From: an uncultured Bacteroidota bacterium
Lineage (GTDB): Bacteria > Bacteroidota > Bacteroidia > Flavobacteriales > Flavobacteriaceae
NCBI GenBank assembly: GCA_902554655.1
Contig: CACDPE010000005.1
Span: 1-59,037 of the forward strand
Length of the DNA: 59,037 bases
Reading direction: 5' to 3'
A model generated the notes under the pieces. It was not told the origin of the DNA and ran no database searches. It saw only the letters and a list, made by a program, of their open reading frames with translations. A program made the translations under genes and the position numbers. Within the stretch, counting starts at the first letter, position 1. The number at the start of each line of letters is the position of its first letter. Below are positions 28,518-38,598 of this stretch, piece by piece.

Positions 28518-29939
28518 ATGCTGGTTGAATCTGAAGTTAAAAAAATAAATAGTGCCAAGTTGCACAGAGCTAAATATCATATTATTTCATATGGATGTCA
28601 AATGAATTTTGCTGATTCTGAAGTTGTGGCATCAATCTTAGAAAATGTTGGTTATGAACATTGCTCTGATATTGAGCATTCAGATCTAATTCTTCTAAAT
28701 ACATGTTCGATAAGAGAAAAGGCTGAACAAACAATTCGGAAAAAATTATCCAGTATTAATTATCTCAAGAAAAAAAAATCAGATATTAAAATTGGTGTAT
28801 TAGGCTGCATGGCTGAAAGATTAAAAGAAAAATTCTTGTTTGAAGAAAAAATAGTTGACTTGGTGGTAGGCCCCGATGCATATCGAGACATACCAAATTT
28901 GCTAAAAGAAATTAATTCTGGTAAAGATGCCGTTAATGTAATTTTGTCCAAAGAGGAAACTTATGCAGATATTAGACCTGAAAGGCTAAATTCAAACGGT
29001 ATATCTGCTTTTATTTCAATAACTAGAGGATGTGACAATATGTGTACGTTTTGTGTTGTTCCTTTCACTAGAGGGAGAGAAAGAAGTAGAGACCCTAAAA
29101 GTATTCTTTCTGAAATAAATGAATTAAAGTTAAATGGATTTAAGGAAATTACTTTACTTGGACAAAATGTTGATAGCTATTTGTGGTATGGTGGTGGTCT
29201 AAAAAAAGATTTTAAATACGCTAGTGAAATTCAAAAGAAAACATGTATTAATTTTGCAAAACTTCTTGATTTAGTTGCTAGGTGTTACCCTGATTTTAGA
29301 ATAAGATTTACAACTTCAAACCCACAGGATATGGACATTGAAGTTTTAAAAACAATGAAGAATCATAAAAACATTTGTAACCACATTCATTTACCTGTTC
29401 AATCTGGGAGCAATAATATTTTAAAAGCAATGAATAGACAACACACTAGAGAGGAGTATTTGGAGCTCATTAATCAGATTAGAAAAATACTACCAAACTG
29501 TGGAATATCTCACGATATAATAACTGGATTTCCAAATGAAACTGAAATTGATCATTTTCAAACATTAAGTTTAATGAATAAAGTCAAATATGATTTTGGT
29601 TTTATGTTCAAATATTCTGAAAGACCTGGAACACTTGCAGCCAGAAAGCTAGATGATAATGTTCCAGAAAAGGTAAAACAAAGTAGATTATCAGAAATTA
29701 TTGACTTGCAATTTAGGCATAGTTCAGAAAATCTATCTAAATTTATCGGAAAAAAAACTGAGGTTTTGATTGAAAAAGAATCGAAAAAATCTACTAATTT
29801 TTGGGCAGGAAGAAATGAACAGAATTTAATGGTAGTTTTTCCAAAAGAAAATTTCAGTCCTGGAGATTTTGTAGAGGTTTTAATTAATAAATCCACTTAC
29901 ACAACATTAATTGGTTCAGTTGTAAATAAGATTAAATGA
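28518..29939 (+). CDS. miaB: tRNA-2-methylthio-N6-isopentenyladenosine synthase MiaB
   Basis: 473 residues. MiaB adds the methylthio group to i6A37 of tRNAs using two [4Fe-4S] clusters. The N-terminal MTTase domain has Cys27 (YGCQMNFADSE), Cys63 (NTCSIREKAE) and Cys97 (GCMAERLK). The radical-SAM motif is C172-x3-C176-x2-C179 (GCDNMCTFC). The C-terminal TRAM domain covers about 400-470. Its TGA stop overlaps the ATG of the next gene (ATGA), so the two are translationally coupled. It heads a plus-strand series running to groEL. Confidence 0.97.
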   Translation: MLVESEVKKINSAKLHRAKYHIISYGCQMNFADSEVVASILENVGYEHCSDIEHSDLILLNTCSIREKAEQTIRKKLSSINYLKKKKSDIKIGVLGCMAERLKEKFLFEEKIVDLVVGPDAYRDIPNLLKEINSGKDAVNVILSKEETYADIRPERLNSNGISAFISITRGCDNMCTFCVVPFTRGRERSRDPKSILSEINELKLNGFKEITLLGQNVDSYLWYGGGLKKDFKYASEIQKKTCINFAKLLDLVARCYPDFRIRFTTSNPQDMDIEVLKTMKNHKNICNHIHLPVQSGSNNILKAMNRQHTREEYLELINQIRKILPNCGISHDIITGFPNETEIDHFQTLSLMNKVKYDFGFMFKYSERPGTLAARKLDDNVPEKVKQSRLSEIIDLQFRHSSENLSKFIGKKTEVLIEKESKKSTNFWAGRNEQNLMVVFPKENFSPGDFVEVLINKSTYTTLIGSVVNKIK

Positions 29940-31180
29940 ATTCAGACATTCAAAATATAAAACAGAGATTTGAAATAGTCGGAATTGATCTTGGATTAGA
30001 TAGAGCCATTGAAAAAGCAATTAGAGTTTCACCAACTGATATTTCTGTGTTAATTACTGGTGAAAGTGGAGTTGGTAAAGAAATTTTTCCTAAAATTATT
30101 CATAAACTATCTCACAGAAAACATAATAAATTTATTGCAGTGAATTGTGGTGCCATTCCGGAAGGTACAATTGACTCAGAGTTATTTGGACATGAAAAAG
30201 GGGCATTTACTGGTGCAACATCTACAAGATCTGGATATTTCGAAGTTGCTGATGGCGGAACAATTTTTTTAGATGAAGTTGGCGAACTCCCATTAACTAC
30301 TCAAGTTAGATTACTAAGGGTTTTGGAAAATGGAGAATTTTTAAAAGTAGGGTCCTCAAAGGTTCAAAAAACAAATGTTAGAATTGTTGCTGCTACAAAT
30401 TTAAATATGGATTCAGCAATAAAAAAAAATAAATTTAGAGAGGATTTATATTACAGACTCAGTACCGTTGAAATTAATGTACCCCCACTTAGAAAGAGAA
30501 AAAATGATATTGTTTTGTTATTTAGAAAATTTGCATCTGAATTCGCAAAAAAATATAATATGCCAACTGTAAGACTCGATAATGAAGCACAAATTTTATT
30601 AAAAAATTACAGATGGAATGGTAATATTAGACAATTAAAAAATATCACTGAACAACTTTCAGTTCTTGAACAAGAAAGAGCTATCACTTCACAACTACTT
30701 TCCGGTTATTTACCAAATCCTTTAAGTAATTTACCAGCACTGATTGATCAGGAAACCCACAACAGTGAATTTTCAAACGAAAGAGAAATACTTTATAAAA
30801 TTCTCTTTGACATGAAGAAAGACTTAAATGAACTTAAAAAAGTTATTGGAAAAATTAAAAATGAAAATCCTGATTTTAACATTTCAAATTTTGAGAGTAA
30901 ACAAAAAAAATATTCAGAAAAAATAGTTGAAGAATCTCAACCTGAAAATAACCTAATACAATTTGAAAGTTCAAAAAATGCTAATACAATTAACGATAAG
31001 TATGATTTTGCTGAAGAAATTCATGAAGAAGAAACATTATCAATTCAAGATAAAGAATTAGAATTAATATTGAAATCATTGGAAAGAAATAATGGAAGAA
31101 GAAAAGCAGCAGCAAGTGAGCTTGGTATTTCAGAAAGAACATTATACAGAAAGATAAAACATTATGATATCAAGCTTTAA
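29936..31180 (+). CDS. Sigma-54-dependent transcriptional activator without receiver domain
   Basis: 414 residues. The AAA+ domain begins almost at the N-terminus: Walker A GESGVGKE at 42-49, the sigma-54-contacting GAFTGA loop at 89-94 and Walker B GTIFLDE at 108-114. After about residue 255 comes a charged, poorly ordered linker, then a C-terminal Fis-type helix-turn-helix (RRKAAASELGISERTLYRKI). There is no response-receiver or other N-terminal sensor domain, so activity may be set by level or by an unseen partner. It activates RNA polymerase with RpoN; targets are unknown. It overlaps miaB by 4 bases and the lptE ATG by 17 bases, so it is firmly inside the operon, an arrangement I recall as common in Flavobacteriia. 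Confidence 0.92.
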   Translation: MNSDIQNIKQRFEIVGIDLGLDRAIEKAIRVSPTDISVLITGESGVGKEIFPKIIHKLSHRKHNKFIAVNCGAIPEGTIDSELFGHEKGAFTGATSTRSGYFEVADGGTIFLDEVGELPLTTQVRLLRVLENGEFLKVGSSKVQKTNVRIVAATNLNMDSAIKKNKFREDLYYRLSTVEINVPPLRKRKNDIVLLFRKFASEFAKKYNMPTVRLDNEAQILLKNYRWNGNIRQLKNITEQLSVLEQERAITSQLLSGYLPNPLSNLPALIDQETHNSEFSNEREILYKILFDMKKDLNELKKVIGKIKNENPDFNISNFESKQKKYSEKIVEESQPENNLIQFESSKNANTINDKYDFAEEIHEEETLSIQDKELELILKSLERNNGRRKAAASELGISERTLYRKIKHYDIKL

Positions 31181-31685
31181 TAAAATATTTGTTTTCGTTA
31201 TAATAATAGCAGTTAATTCATGTGGAAATTATTCATTCACAGGTGCTTCAATTCCTGATGGTACAGAAACATTTCAAGTTAATTTATTTAACAATAATTC
31301 GGGTAATAATGTAGGTTCAATATATGAACCTGGACTAGATAGAGATTTTACAATAGCACTCCAAAATATTTTAGAAAATCAAACAAATCTACAATTAATC
31401 CAAAGCAATGGAGACCTTCTCTATGAGGGTGAGATAATTGAATATAGAGTAAGTCCAATGGCCAGTACGGCAGACTTAAATGCAGCTCAAAATAGATTAA
31501 CAATTACTGTTAATGTAATTTATACAAATTTTAAAAAAGAGGAAGACAGTTTTGAAAGAAGATTTTCCTTTTTTTTTGACTATCCAGCTGAACAACAACT
31601 TGTCTCTATTAAGAGCGAAGCTCATGAAATAATTTTTGAAAGATTGACACAAGACATATTTAATGCATCGTTAGCAAAATGGTAA
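31164..31685 (+). CDS. lptE: LPS assembly lipoprotein LptE
   Basis: 173 residues with a lipoprotein signal (MISSFNKIFVFVIIIAVNSC, anchor Cys20) and the family opening CGNYSFTGASIPDGTETF. LptE plugs the LptD barrel that inserts lipopolysaccharide into the outer membrane. The mature part alternates strands and helices (NLQLIQSNGDLLYEGEIIEY) as in LptE. It overlaps the activator upstream by 17 bases and the next gene by 7. The lptD gene is not in the window. Confidence 0.88.
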   Translation: MISSFNKIFVFVIIIAVNSCGNYSFTGASIPDGTETFQVNLFNNNSGNNVGSIYEPGLDRDFTIALQNILENQTNLQLIQSNGDLLYEGEIIEYRVSPMASTADLNAAQNRLTITVNVIYTNFKKEEDSFERRFSFFFDYPAEQQLVSIKSEAHEIIFERLTQDIFNASLAKW

Positions 31686-32284
31686 ATTATGACAACAAGT
31701 TATTCTTCAATGGACTAAAAAAACCATCTGAAATTAAGAAAAAAGATCATAAATTTTTTTTTAAAATTTCTAAGGATTATCCCTTCTTTAACCCAGCGCT
31801 AATAATAAATCTAGTAATTGCAAAAAAACATAATTCAATCATTTATGAAAAAAAATTAAAAAAATTCTCATTAAGATTTTTGGATAGAGTCCATTTGTTT
31901 AAAATTTTAAAAAATGAGATTTTATTGAACGAAAAAAGCTCAAAAGAAATTATAAATGATTTGAATAAAAATATTAATAAAAATAATTTATCATTTTTAC
32001 AATGGCTTTCAAAAACAAAGGATACAGAAACATTACATTTTAGAAAAAGTTTAAAAGTTGATTTTGAAATAATTGATGAATTAAATCACAAAAGAAAAAA
32101 TATTAAGTTCAAAATCAATAAGGAAGATTACATGACTGAAACTCTAGCTAAAATGTATGTAAAACAAAATAAGCTGAAAGAAGCATTAAAGGCATATGAG
32201 ATTTTAAGTTTGAAATATCCAGAAAAAATCAGTTTATTTGCAAACCAAATTGATTTTATTAAAAATAAGTTGAAAAATGAATAG
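31679..32284 (+). CDS. Hypothetical protein with C-terminal TPR-like helices
   Basis: 201 residues, very Lys- and Asn-rich, with no signal peptide or membrane segment, so cytoplasmic. The last ~55 residues (MYVKQNKLKEALKAYEILSLKYPE) look like a tetratricopeptide helix pair; the first half is unassigned. It overlaps lptE by 7 bases and secG by 8, so it is co-translated with them. The position between lptE and secG suggests a link to envelope biogenesis, but this is only context. No catalytic motif was seen. Confidence 0.8.
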   Translation: MVNYDNKLFFNGLKKPSEIKKKDHKFFFKISKDYPFFNPALIINLVIAKKHNSIIYEKKLKKFSLRFLDRVHLFKILKNEILLNEKSSKEIINDLNKNINKNNLSFLQWLSKTKDTETLHFRKSLKVDFEIIDELNHKRKNIKFKINKEDYMTETLAKMYVKQNKLKEALKAYEILSLKYPEKISLFANQIDFIKNKLKNE

Positions 32285-32609
32285 CATATATACACTAATA
32301 TTATTTTCAATCATTTTTCTATCATTTTTACTAATTTTAGTTATAATGGTTCAAAACCCTAAAGGTGGAGGTTTATCATCAAGTTTTGGTGGTGATTCTC
32401 AACAATTAGGAGGTGTAAAGAAAACATCTGACTTTCTCGATAAAAGCACATGGTTTTTAGCAGGTGCTCTATTAATTTTGATTTTATTTTCAAATATTAC
32501 TTTGAATTCTGGAAATCAAAATTCTGAATCTGACTTATTAAATGACAATAGTGAATTTGAAATAGAGGAAATTCTTGAGAATGATGAAGATCCCACGACA
32601 AACGAATAA
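32277..32609 (+). CDS. secG: Preprotein translocase subunit SecG
   Basis: 110 residues. Two transmembrane helices (about 4-24 and 58-76) flank the conserved loop QNPKGGGLSSSFGG. The C-terminus is an acidic tail. SecG is an accessory subunit of the SecYEG channel that assists export across the inner membrane. The start overlaps the preceding gene by 8 bases. The stop is 102 bases before groES, leaving room for a separate groES promoter. Confidence 0.93.
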   Translation: MNSIYTLILFSIIFLSFLLILVIMVQNPKGGGLSSSFGGDSQQLGGVKKTSDFLDKSTWFLAGALLILILFSNITLNSGNQNSESDLLNDNSEFEIEEILENDEDPTTNE

Positions 32610-32616
32610 TATTAAC

Positions 32617-32679
32617 TATGCCATGATGTCATTATTTTTTTGGTGATCAATACAATTTGGCATAAATATTAATTTGGCA
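32617..32679 (+). promoter_or_regulatory. Repeat-containing region upstream of groES
   Basis: Two features lie in the 102-base gap. The 9-mer AATTTGGCA occurs twice, at 32654-32662 and 32671-32679. A perfect 7-base inverted pair TATGCCA (32617-32623) and TGGCATA (32658-32664) spans it. No CIRCE element (HrcA site) is visible. It may be a heat-shock control site, but this is a guess from position. Confidence 0.3.
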
Positions 32680-32711
32680 CGATTGATGAAAATTTAAAAA
32701 AAAATTTAAAA

Positions 32712-34639
<1,928 letters not shown>

Positions 34640-34657
34640 TAATTAAAAAATTACACT

Positions 34658-34690
34658 AAAAAAAGCTGCTTTATGCAGCTTTTTTTTTTT
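34658..34690 (+). terminator. Intrinsic terminator of groESL
   Basis: A-run plus GCTGC at 34658-34669, a 5-base loop TTTAT, GCAGC at 34675-34679, then a run of eleven T. It ends 30 bases before purH, so purH is likely transcribed separately. The flanking A and T runs extend the stem. Confidence 0.9.
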
Positions 34691-34720
34691 AAAAATTTTA
34701 CATTTACCGTTTAAATATTT

Positions 34721-36226
34721 ATGAAAAATAAATCTCAAAAATCTGCGCTCATTTCAGTATATAACAAAAATGGAATTGAAAAAATTGCTAAAAAACTTAA
34801 AGATTTAAATATTAGAATTATTTCAACTGGTGGAACTGAGAAATATCTATCTAAAATGGGTTTTGAAATTGAAAAAGTTGAAAGTTTAACTAACTATCCT
34901 TCAATTTTTGGTGGAAGAGTAAAAACACTTCATCCAAAAATTTTTGGAGGAATATTATTTAGAAGAAAAAACACAAATGATTCAAATGAAAAATTTGAAT
35001 ATGAAATTCCAACTATAGATTATGTAATTGTTGATTTATATCCTTTTGAAAATACAGTTAATGACACTAAATCACATGAAGAAATAATTGAAAAAATTGA
35101 TATTGGTGGAATTTCTTTAATACGTGCTGCTGCAAAAAACTTCAATCATGTTGTCTGCTTATCATCAATTGATCAGTACGATGAATTCCTATCCGACTTA
35201 GACAATAATAAAGGATTATTTTCTATAGAAAAGAAAAAAAACTACGCGGCGAAAGCATTTAAAATATCATCCAATTATGATAATTTTATAAATCAATATT
35301 TTGAAAAAGGTTCAATTGAAAAATCTAATGAACTCAGATACGGAGAAAACCCTCATCAAAAAGGATCTTTTGTTGGTGAAATTGATTCTATTCTTGAAAA
35401 GTTAAACGGAAAAGAACTCTCTTATAACAATTTACTTGACATTGATTCAGCATATAATTTAATCAAGGAATTTTGGAATAATGATTCAACTTTTGCAATA
35501 CTCAAACATAATAATGCATGTGGATTAGCTACAAGAAATTCAACTTTAGAAGCTTATAAAAATGCTCTTCTAAGTGACCCAATTTCAGCTTTTGGGGGGG
35601 TATTAATTTCCAATAAAGAAATTGATTTACATTCAGCAAATGAAATTAATAAATTATTCTTTGAAGTCATTATGGCTCCTTCATATTCAACAGATGCATT
35701 AAAAATTTTAAGTTGCAAAAAAAATAGGATTATTCTAAAAATTAGAAATATTGAATTAGATAATAAAACAGTAAGAACATGTTTAAATGGCATCCTAACT
35801 CAAGATAGAGATAATATCACTGATAATCTTAATCATCTAGAATATGTAACAAAGAAACGTCCAACTAACAAGGAAATTGAAGATTTATTATTTGCTTCTA
35901 AAATATCAAAGCATACAAAGTCTAATACTATAGTACTGGCAAAAAATAATCAATTAATTTCATCAGGAACAGGTCAAACCTCAAGAATTGATGCCCTTAA
36001 TCAAGCAATTGATAAAGCAAAAAAATTTAATTTTGATCTTGAAAATTCAGTTATGGCAAGTGATGCATTTTTTCCATTTCCTGATTGTGTTAAAATAGCT
36101 TCAAAGAATGGAATTTGTTCTGTAATTCAGCCTGGAGGGTCAATTAAAGATAATTTATCTATTGACTATTGTAATAATAATAATCTATCCATGGTTTTCA
36201 CTAGAAACAGACACTTTAAACATTAA
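34721..36226 (+). CDS. purH: Bifunctional AICAR transformylase / IMP cyclohydrolase
   Basis: 501 residues. The N-terminal IMP cyclohydrolase domain (KSALISVYNKNGIEKIAKKL, STGGTEKYL, IDIGGISLIRAAAKN) closes the purine ring. The C-terminal AICAR formyltransferase domain has the catalytic Lys-His in FAILKHNNACGLA and the SGQTSRID-like and SDAFFPFPD blocks. Together they perform the last two steps of IMP synthesis. It sits 30 bases before mreB with the same orientation, which I recall as common in flavobacteria. It is a little shorter than many homologues (~510) and nothing essential is missing. Confidence 0.97.
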   Translation: MKNKSQKSALISVYNKNGIEKIAKKLKDLNIRIISTGGTEKYLSKMGFEIEKVESLTNYPSIFGGRVKTLHPKIFGGILFRRKNTNDSNEKFEYEIPTIDYVIVDLYPFENTVNDTKSHEEIIEKIDIGGISLIRAAAKNFNHVVCLSSIDQYDEFLSDLDNNKGLFSIEKKKNYAAKAFKISSNYDNFINQYFEKGSIEKSNELRYGENPHQKGSFVGEIDSILEKLNGKELSYNNLLDIDSAYNLIKEFWNNDSTFAILKHNNACGLATRNSTLEAYKNALLSDPISAFGGVLISNKEIDLHSANEINKLFFEVIMAPSYSTDALKILSCKKNRIILKIRNIELDNKTVRTCLNGILTQDRDNITDNLNHLEYVTKKRPTNKEIEDLLFASKISKHTKSNTIVLAKNNQLISSGTGQTSRIDALNQAIDKAKKFNFDLENSVMASDAFFPFPDCVKIASKNGICSVIQPGGSIKDNLSIDYCNNNNLSMVFTRNRHFKH

Positions 36227-36256
36227 TTTACTAACTTTACTCACAACCATTAATTT

Positions 36257-37285
36257 ATGAGTTTTTTTGACTTTTGGACTGAATCAATTGCTATTGACCT
36301 TGGAACTGCAAATACTTTAATTATACACAATGACAAAGTTGTTGTTGACAGTCCATCTATAGTTGCCATTGACCAAAAGTCAGGTAAGATCATTGCAGTT
36401 GGAAAAGAAGCAAACTTAATGCATGGGAAAACTCATGAAAATATTAAAACAATTCGTCCCTTAAAAGATGGTGTTATTGCTGACTTTAATGCATCCGAGC
36501 AAATGATTGGTCAATTAATAAAAAGTATTCCTAATCTAAATAAAAGATTTTACTCTCCGTCTTTAAAAATGGTAATATGTATTCCATCTGGAATAACGGA
36601 GGTTGAGATGAGAGCTGTTAAAGAATCGGCTGAAAGAGTAAATGGAAAAGAAGTTTATTTAATTCATGAACCAATGGCTGCTGCTATTGGAATTGGTGTA
36701 GATATTATGCAACCCAAGGGTAATATGATTATTGATATAGGGGGTGGTACAACTGAAATTGCAGTAATAGCTCTAGCAGGTATTGTTTGTGATAAAAGTG
36801 TAAAAATTGCAGGTGATGTTTTCACCGAAGATATTGTTTATTACATGAGAACTCAACACAACTTATCAATTGGAGATAGAACAGCTGAAAAAATAAAAAT
36901 TAATATAGGATCAGCTTTAGATGAATTAGATTCTCCTCCTGATGACATACTGGTTCAAGGTAGGGATCTTCTCTCAGGAAAACCTAAAGAAATTTCAATT
37001 GGATTTAGAGAAATAGCTAAAGCCTTGGATAAGTCAATAATAAGAATTGAGGAATCAGTAATGGAAACACTCTCTCAAACACCACCTGAACTAGCGGCAG
37101 ATATCTATAACACTGGAATATATTTAGCTGGCGGAGGTTCAATGCTTAGAGGTCTTGACAAAAGAATTTCAAAAAAAACTGACCTTCCTGTTTTTATTGC
37201 TGAAGATCCACTTAGAGCTGTTGTAAGAGGTACAGGTATTACATTAAAAAATATTGAACGCTACAAAAGTGTTTTAGTAAAATAA
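36257..37285 (+). CDS. mreB: Rod shape-determining protein MreB
   Basis: 342-residue actin homologue that polymerises at the inner membrane and positions cell-wall synthesis. Visible ATPase motifs are DLGTANTL (phosphate 1), DIGGGTTEIAVIA (phosphate 2) and YLAGGGSMLRG (adenosine). It is the first gene of mreB-mreC-mreD-mrdA-rodA with spacings of 4 bases or overlaps throughout. A TAACTTTA element at 36232-36239 resembles a -7 box, but no partner TTG was found, so the operon may also be read from purH. Confidence 0.98.
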   Translation: MSFFDFWTESIAIDLGTANTLIIHNDKVVVDSPSIVAIDQKSGKIIAVGKEANLMHGKTHENIKTIRPLKDGVIADFNASEQMIGQLIKSIPNLNKRFYSPSLKMVICIPSGITEVEMRAVKESAERVNGKEVYLIHEPMAAAIGIGVDIMQPKGNMIIDIGGGTTEIAVIALAGIVCDKSVKIAGDVFTEDIVYYMRTQHNLSIGDRTAEKIKINIGSALDELDSPPDDILVQGRDLLSGKPKEISIGFREIAKALDKSIIRIEESVMETLSQTPPELAADIYNTGIYLAGGGSMLRGLDKRISKKTDLPVFIAEDPLRAVVRGTGITLKNIERYKSVLVK

Positions 37286-37289
37286 TTTA

Positions 37290-38090
37290 ATGCGAAACTT
37301 TATTGATTTTATTATTAAAAATATAAACTCTATAATTTTTCTAATTCTAATTTCTATTTCGACAACCCAAATTTTTAGCAGAAACTATTACCAAATTTCT
37401 AAGTTTAATTTATACTCCAGCTCAACAGTTAATTCGATTAATGAAATTAAAACAGAAATTTTTGAATATTTTGATTTGGTTAACACAAATAAAAAATTAG
37501 TAATTGAAAACTCACTCCTAAAAAACAATTTAAACCATAAATACGATAATGACTCAATTATTATAAATAAAAATTTTAAATATATTCCATCAAAAGTTAT
37601 TTCTAATAGTATAAAATTTTCAAAGAATTTTATAACTATTGATAAAGGAAAGTTTCAAAACATTGAAGTTGATGATGGAATAATAAGCAGCCAAGGAATT
37701 GTTGGAGTCATAAATAAGGTATCTGATAGATTTGCCACTGCAATTTCAATTTTAAATTCACAAATTAAAATTAATGCAGTTTTAAAAAAGAGTGAACATT
37801 TTGGATCATTATATTGGAATGGTAAAAATCATCAAATAATGGAATTAGAGGACATTCCAAAAAGTGCTAATATTTCCATAGGTGACACAATAATTTCAGG
37901 GGGAATGTCTTCTATTTTTCCTAGAAATATTCCTATTGGAGTCATTTCAGATTTTAATTTGCCAGAATCAACTAATTACTTCAATATTTCAGTAAAATTA
38001 TTTGAAGATTTCGGCTCCTTACGAAATGTTTATATAGTTAAAAATGATTTTACAGAGGAGTTTAACGATTTAATAAATTTAATTGAATAA
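37290..38090 (+). CDS. mreC: Rod shape-determining protein MreC
   Basis: 266 residues. A transmembrane helix (about 10-28) is followed by a coiled coil (NEIKTEIFEYFDLV region) and the periplasmic beta domain (ITIDKGKFQNIEVDDGIISS and SSIFPRNIPIGVI). MreC links MreB to the elongation complex with PBP2 and RodA. It is 4 bases after mreB and overlaps mreD by 8. The length is normal for flavobacteria. Confidence 0.95.
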   Translation: MRNFIDFIIKNINSIIFLILISISTTQIFSRNYYQISKFNLYSSSTVNSINEIKTEIFEYFDLVNTNKKLVIENSLLKNNLNHKYDNDSIIINKNFKYIPSKVISNSIKFSKNFITIDKGKFQNIEVDDGIISSQGIVGVINKVSDRFATAISILNSQIKINAVLKKSEHFGSLYWNGKNHQIMELEDIPKSANISIGDTIISGGMSSIFPRNIPIGVISDFNLPESTNYFNISVKLFEDFGSLRNVYIVKNDFTEEFNDLINLIE

Positions 38091-38598
38091 TCTAAATCAG
38101 ATATTGTTTTTTAGATTTATAATTTTATCATTATCTCAAGTTATGATATTTAATAATTTTTTAATTTTTGGAAATACAGTTAATATATATCTCATTTTTG
38201 TTTTAGTTTTTCCTTTAAATTTCAATAAAAGTATTGCCTATATAATTACATTTATTTTTGGTTTTGTTATAGATTTTTTTTCAAGTTCTTTTGGTATAAT
38301 TACATTTTCTCTTCTTCTATCTATTTTAACTAAACCTTATATAATTAAATTTGCTTTCGGAAACTTTGACGTAAACAAAGTTAGAAGAACATCGGAATAT
38401 ATTAGCGGAACAAGTTTATATCAACAACTAAGCTATCTATTCCTAATGTTTTTTACACATCAATTAATTTTATACTCAGTAGAAATTTTTTCATTAAAAA
38501 ATTTTGATATTATATTGAACAAAACATTAATTAGTTCGATTATTTCAATAATCTTTTCATACTTTATCTTATTAATTTTTTTTAGAAAAAATGCGTGA
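38083..38598 (+). CDS. mreD: Rod shape-determining protein MreD
   Basis: 171 residues, a highly hydrophobic inner-membrane protein with about five or six helices. The start is TTG at 38083: no ATG gives the family N-terminus, and the opening NQILFFRFIILSLSQVMIF followed by FVLVFPLNF matches flavobacterial MreD. The TTG lies inside the end of mreC (8-base overlap), and the stop overlaps the mrdA start by 8 bases, so translation is coupled in both directions. It stabilises the MreBC elongation complex. Confidence 0.9.
   Translation: MNNLNQILFFRFIILSLSQVMIFNNFLIFGNTVNIYLIFVLVFPLNFNKSIAYIITFIFGFVIDFFSSSFGIITFSLLLSILTKPYIIKFAFGNFDVNKVRRTSEYISGTSLYQQLSYLFLMFFTHQLILYSVEIFSLKNFDIILNKTLISSIISIIFSYFILLIFFRKNA

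Noticed and set aside
32610-32711. CIRCE (HrcA operator) before groES
   Set aside because: No TTAGCACTC/GAGTGCTAA inverted pair was found in the gap or near it.
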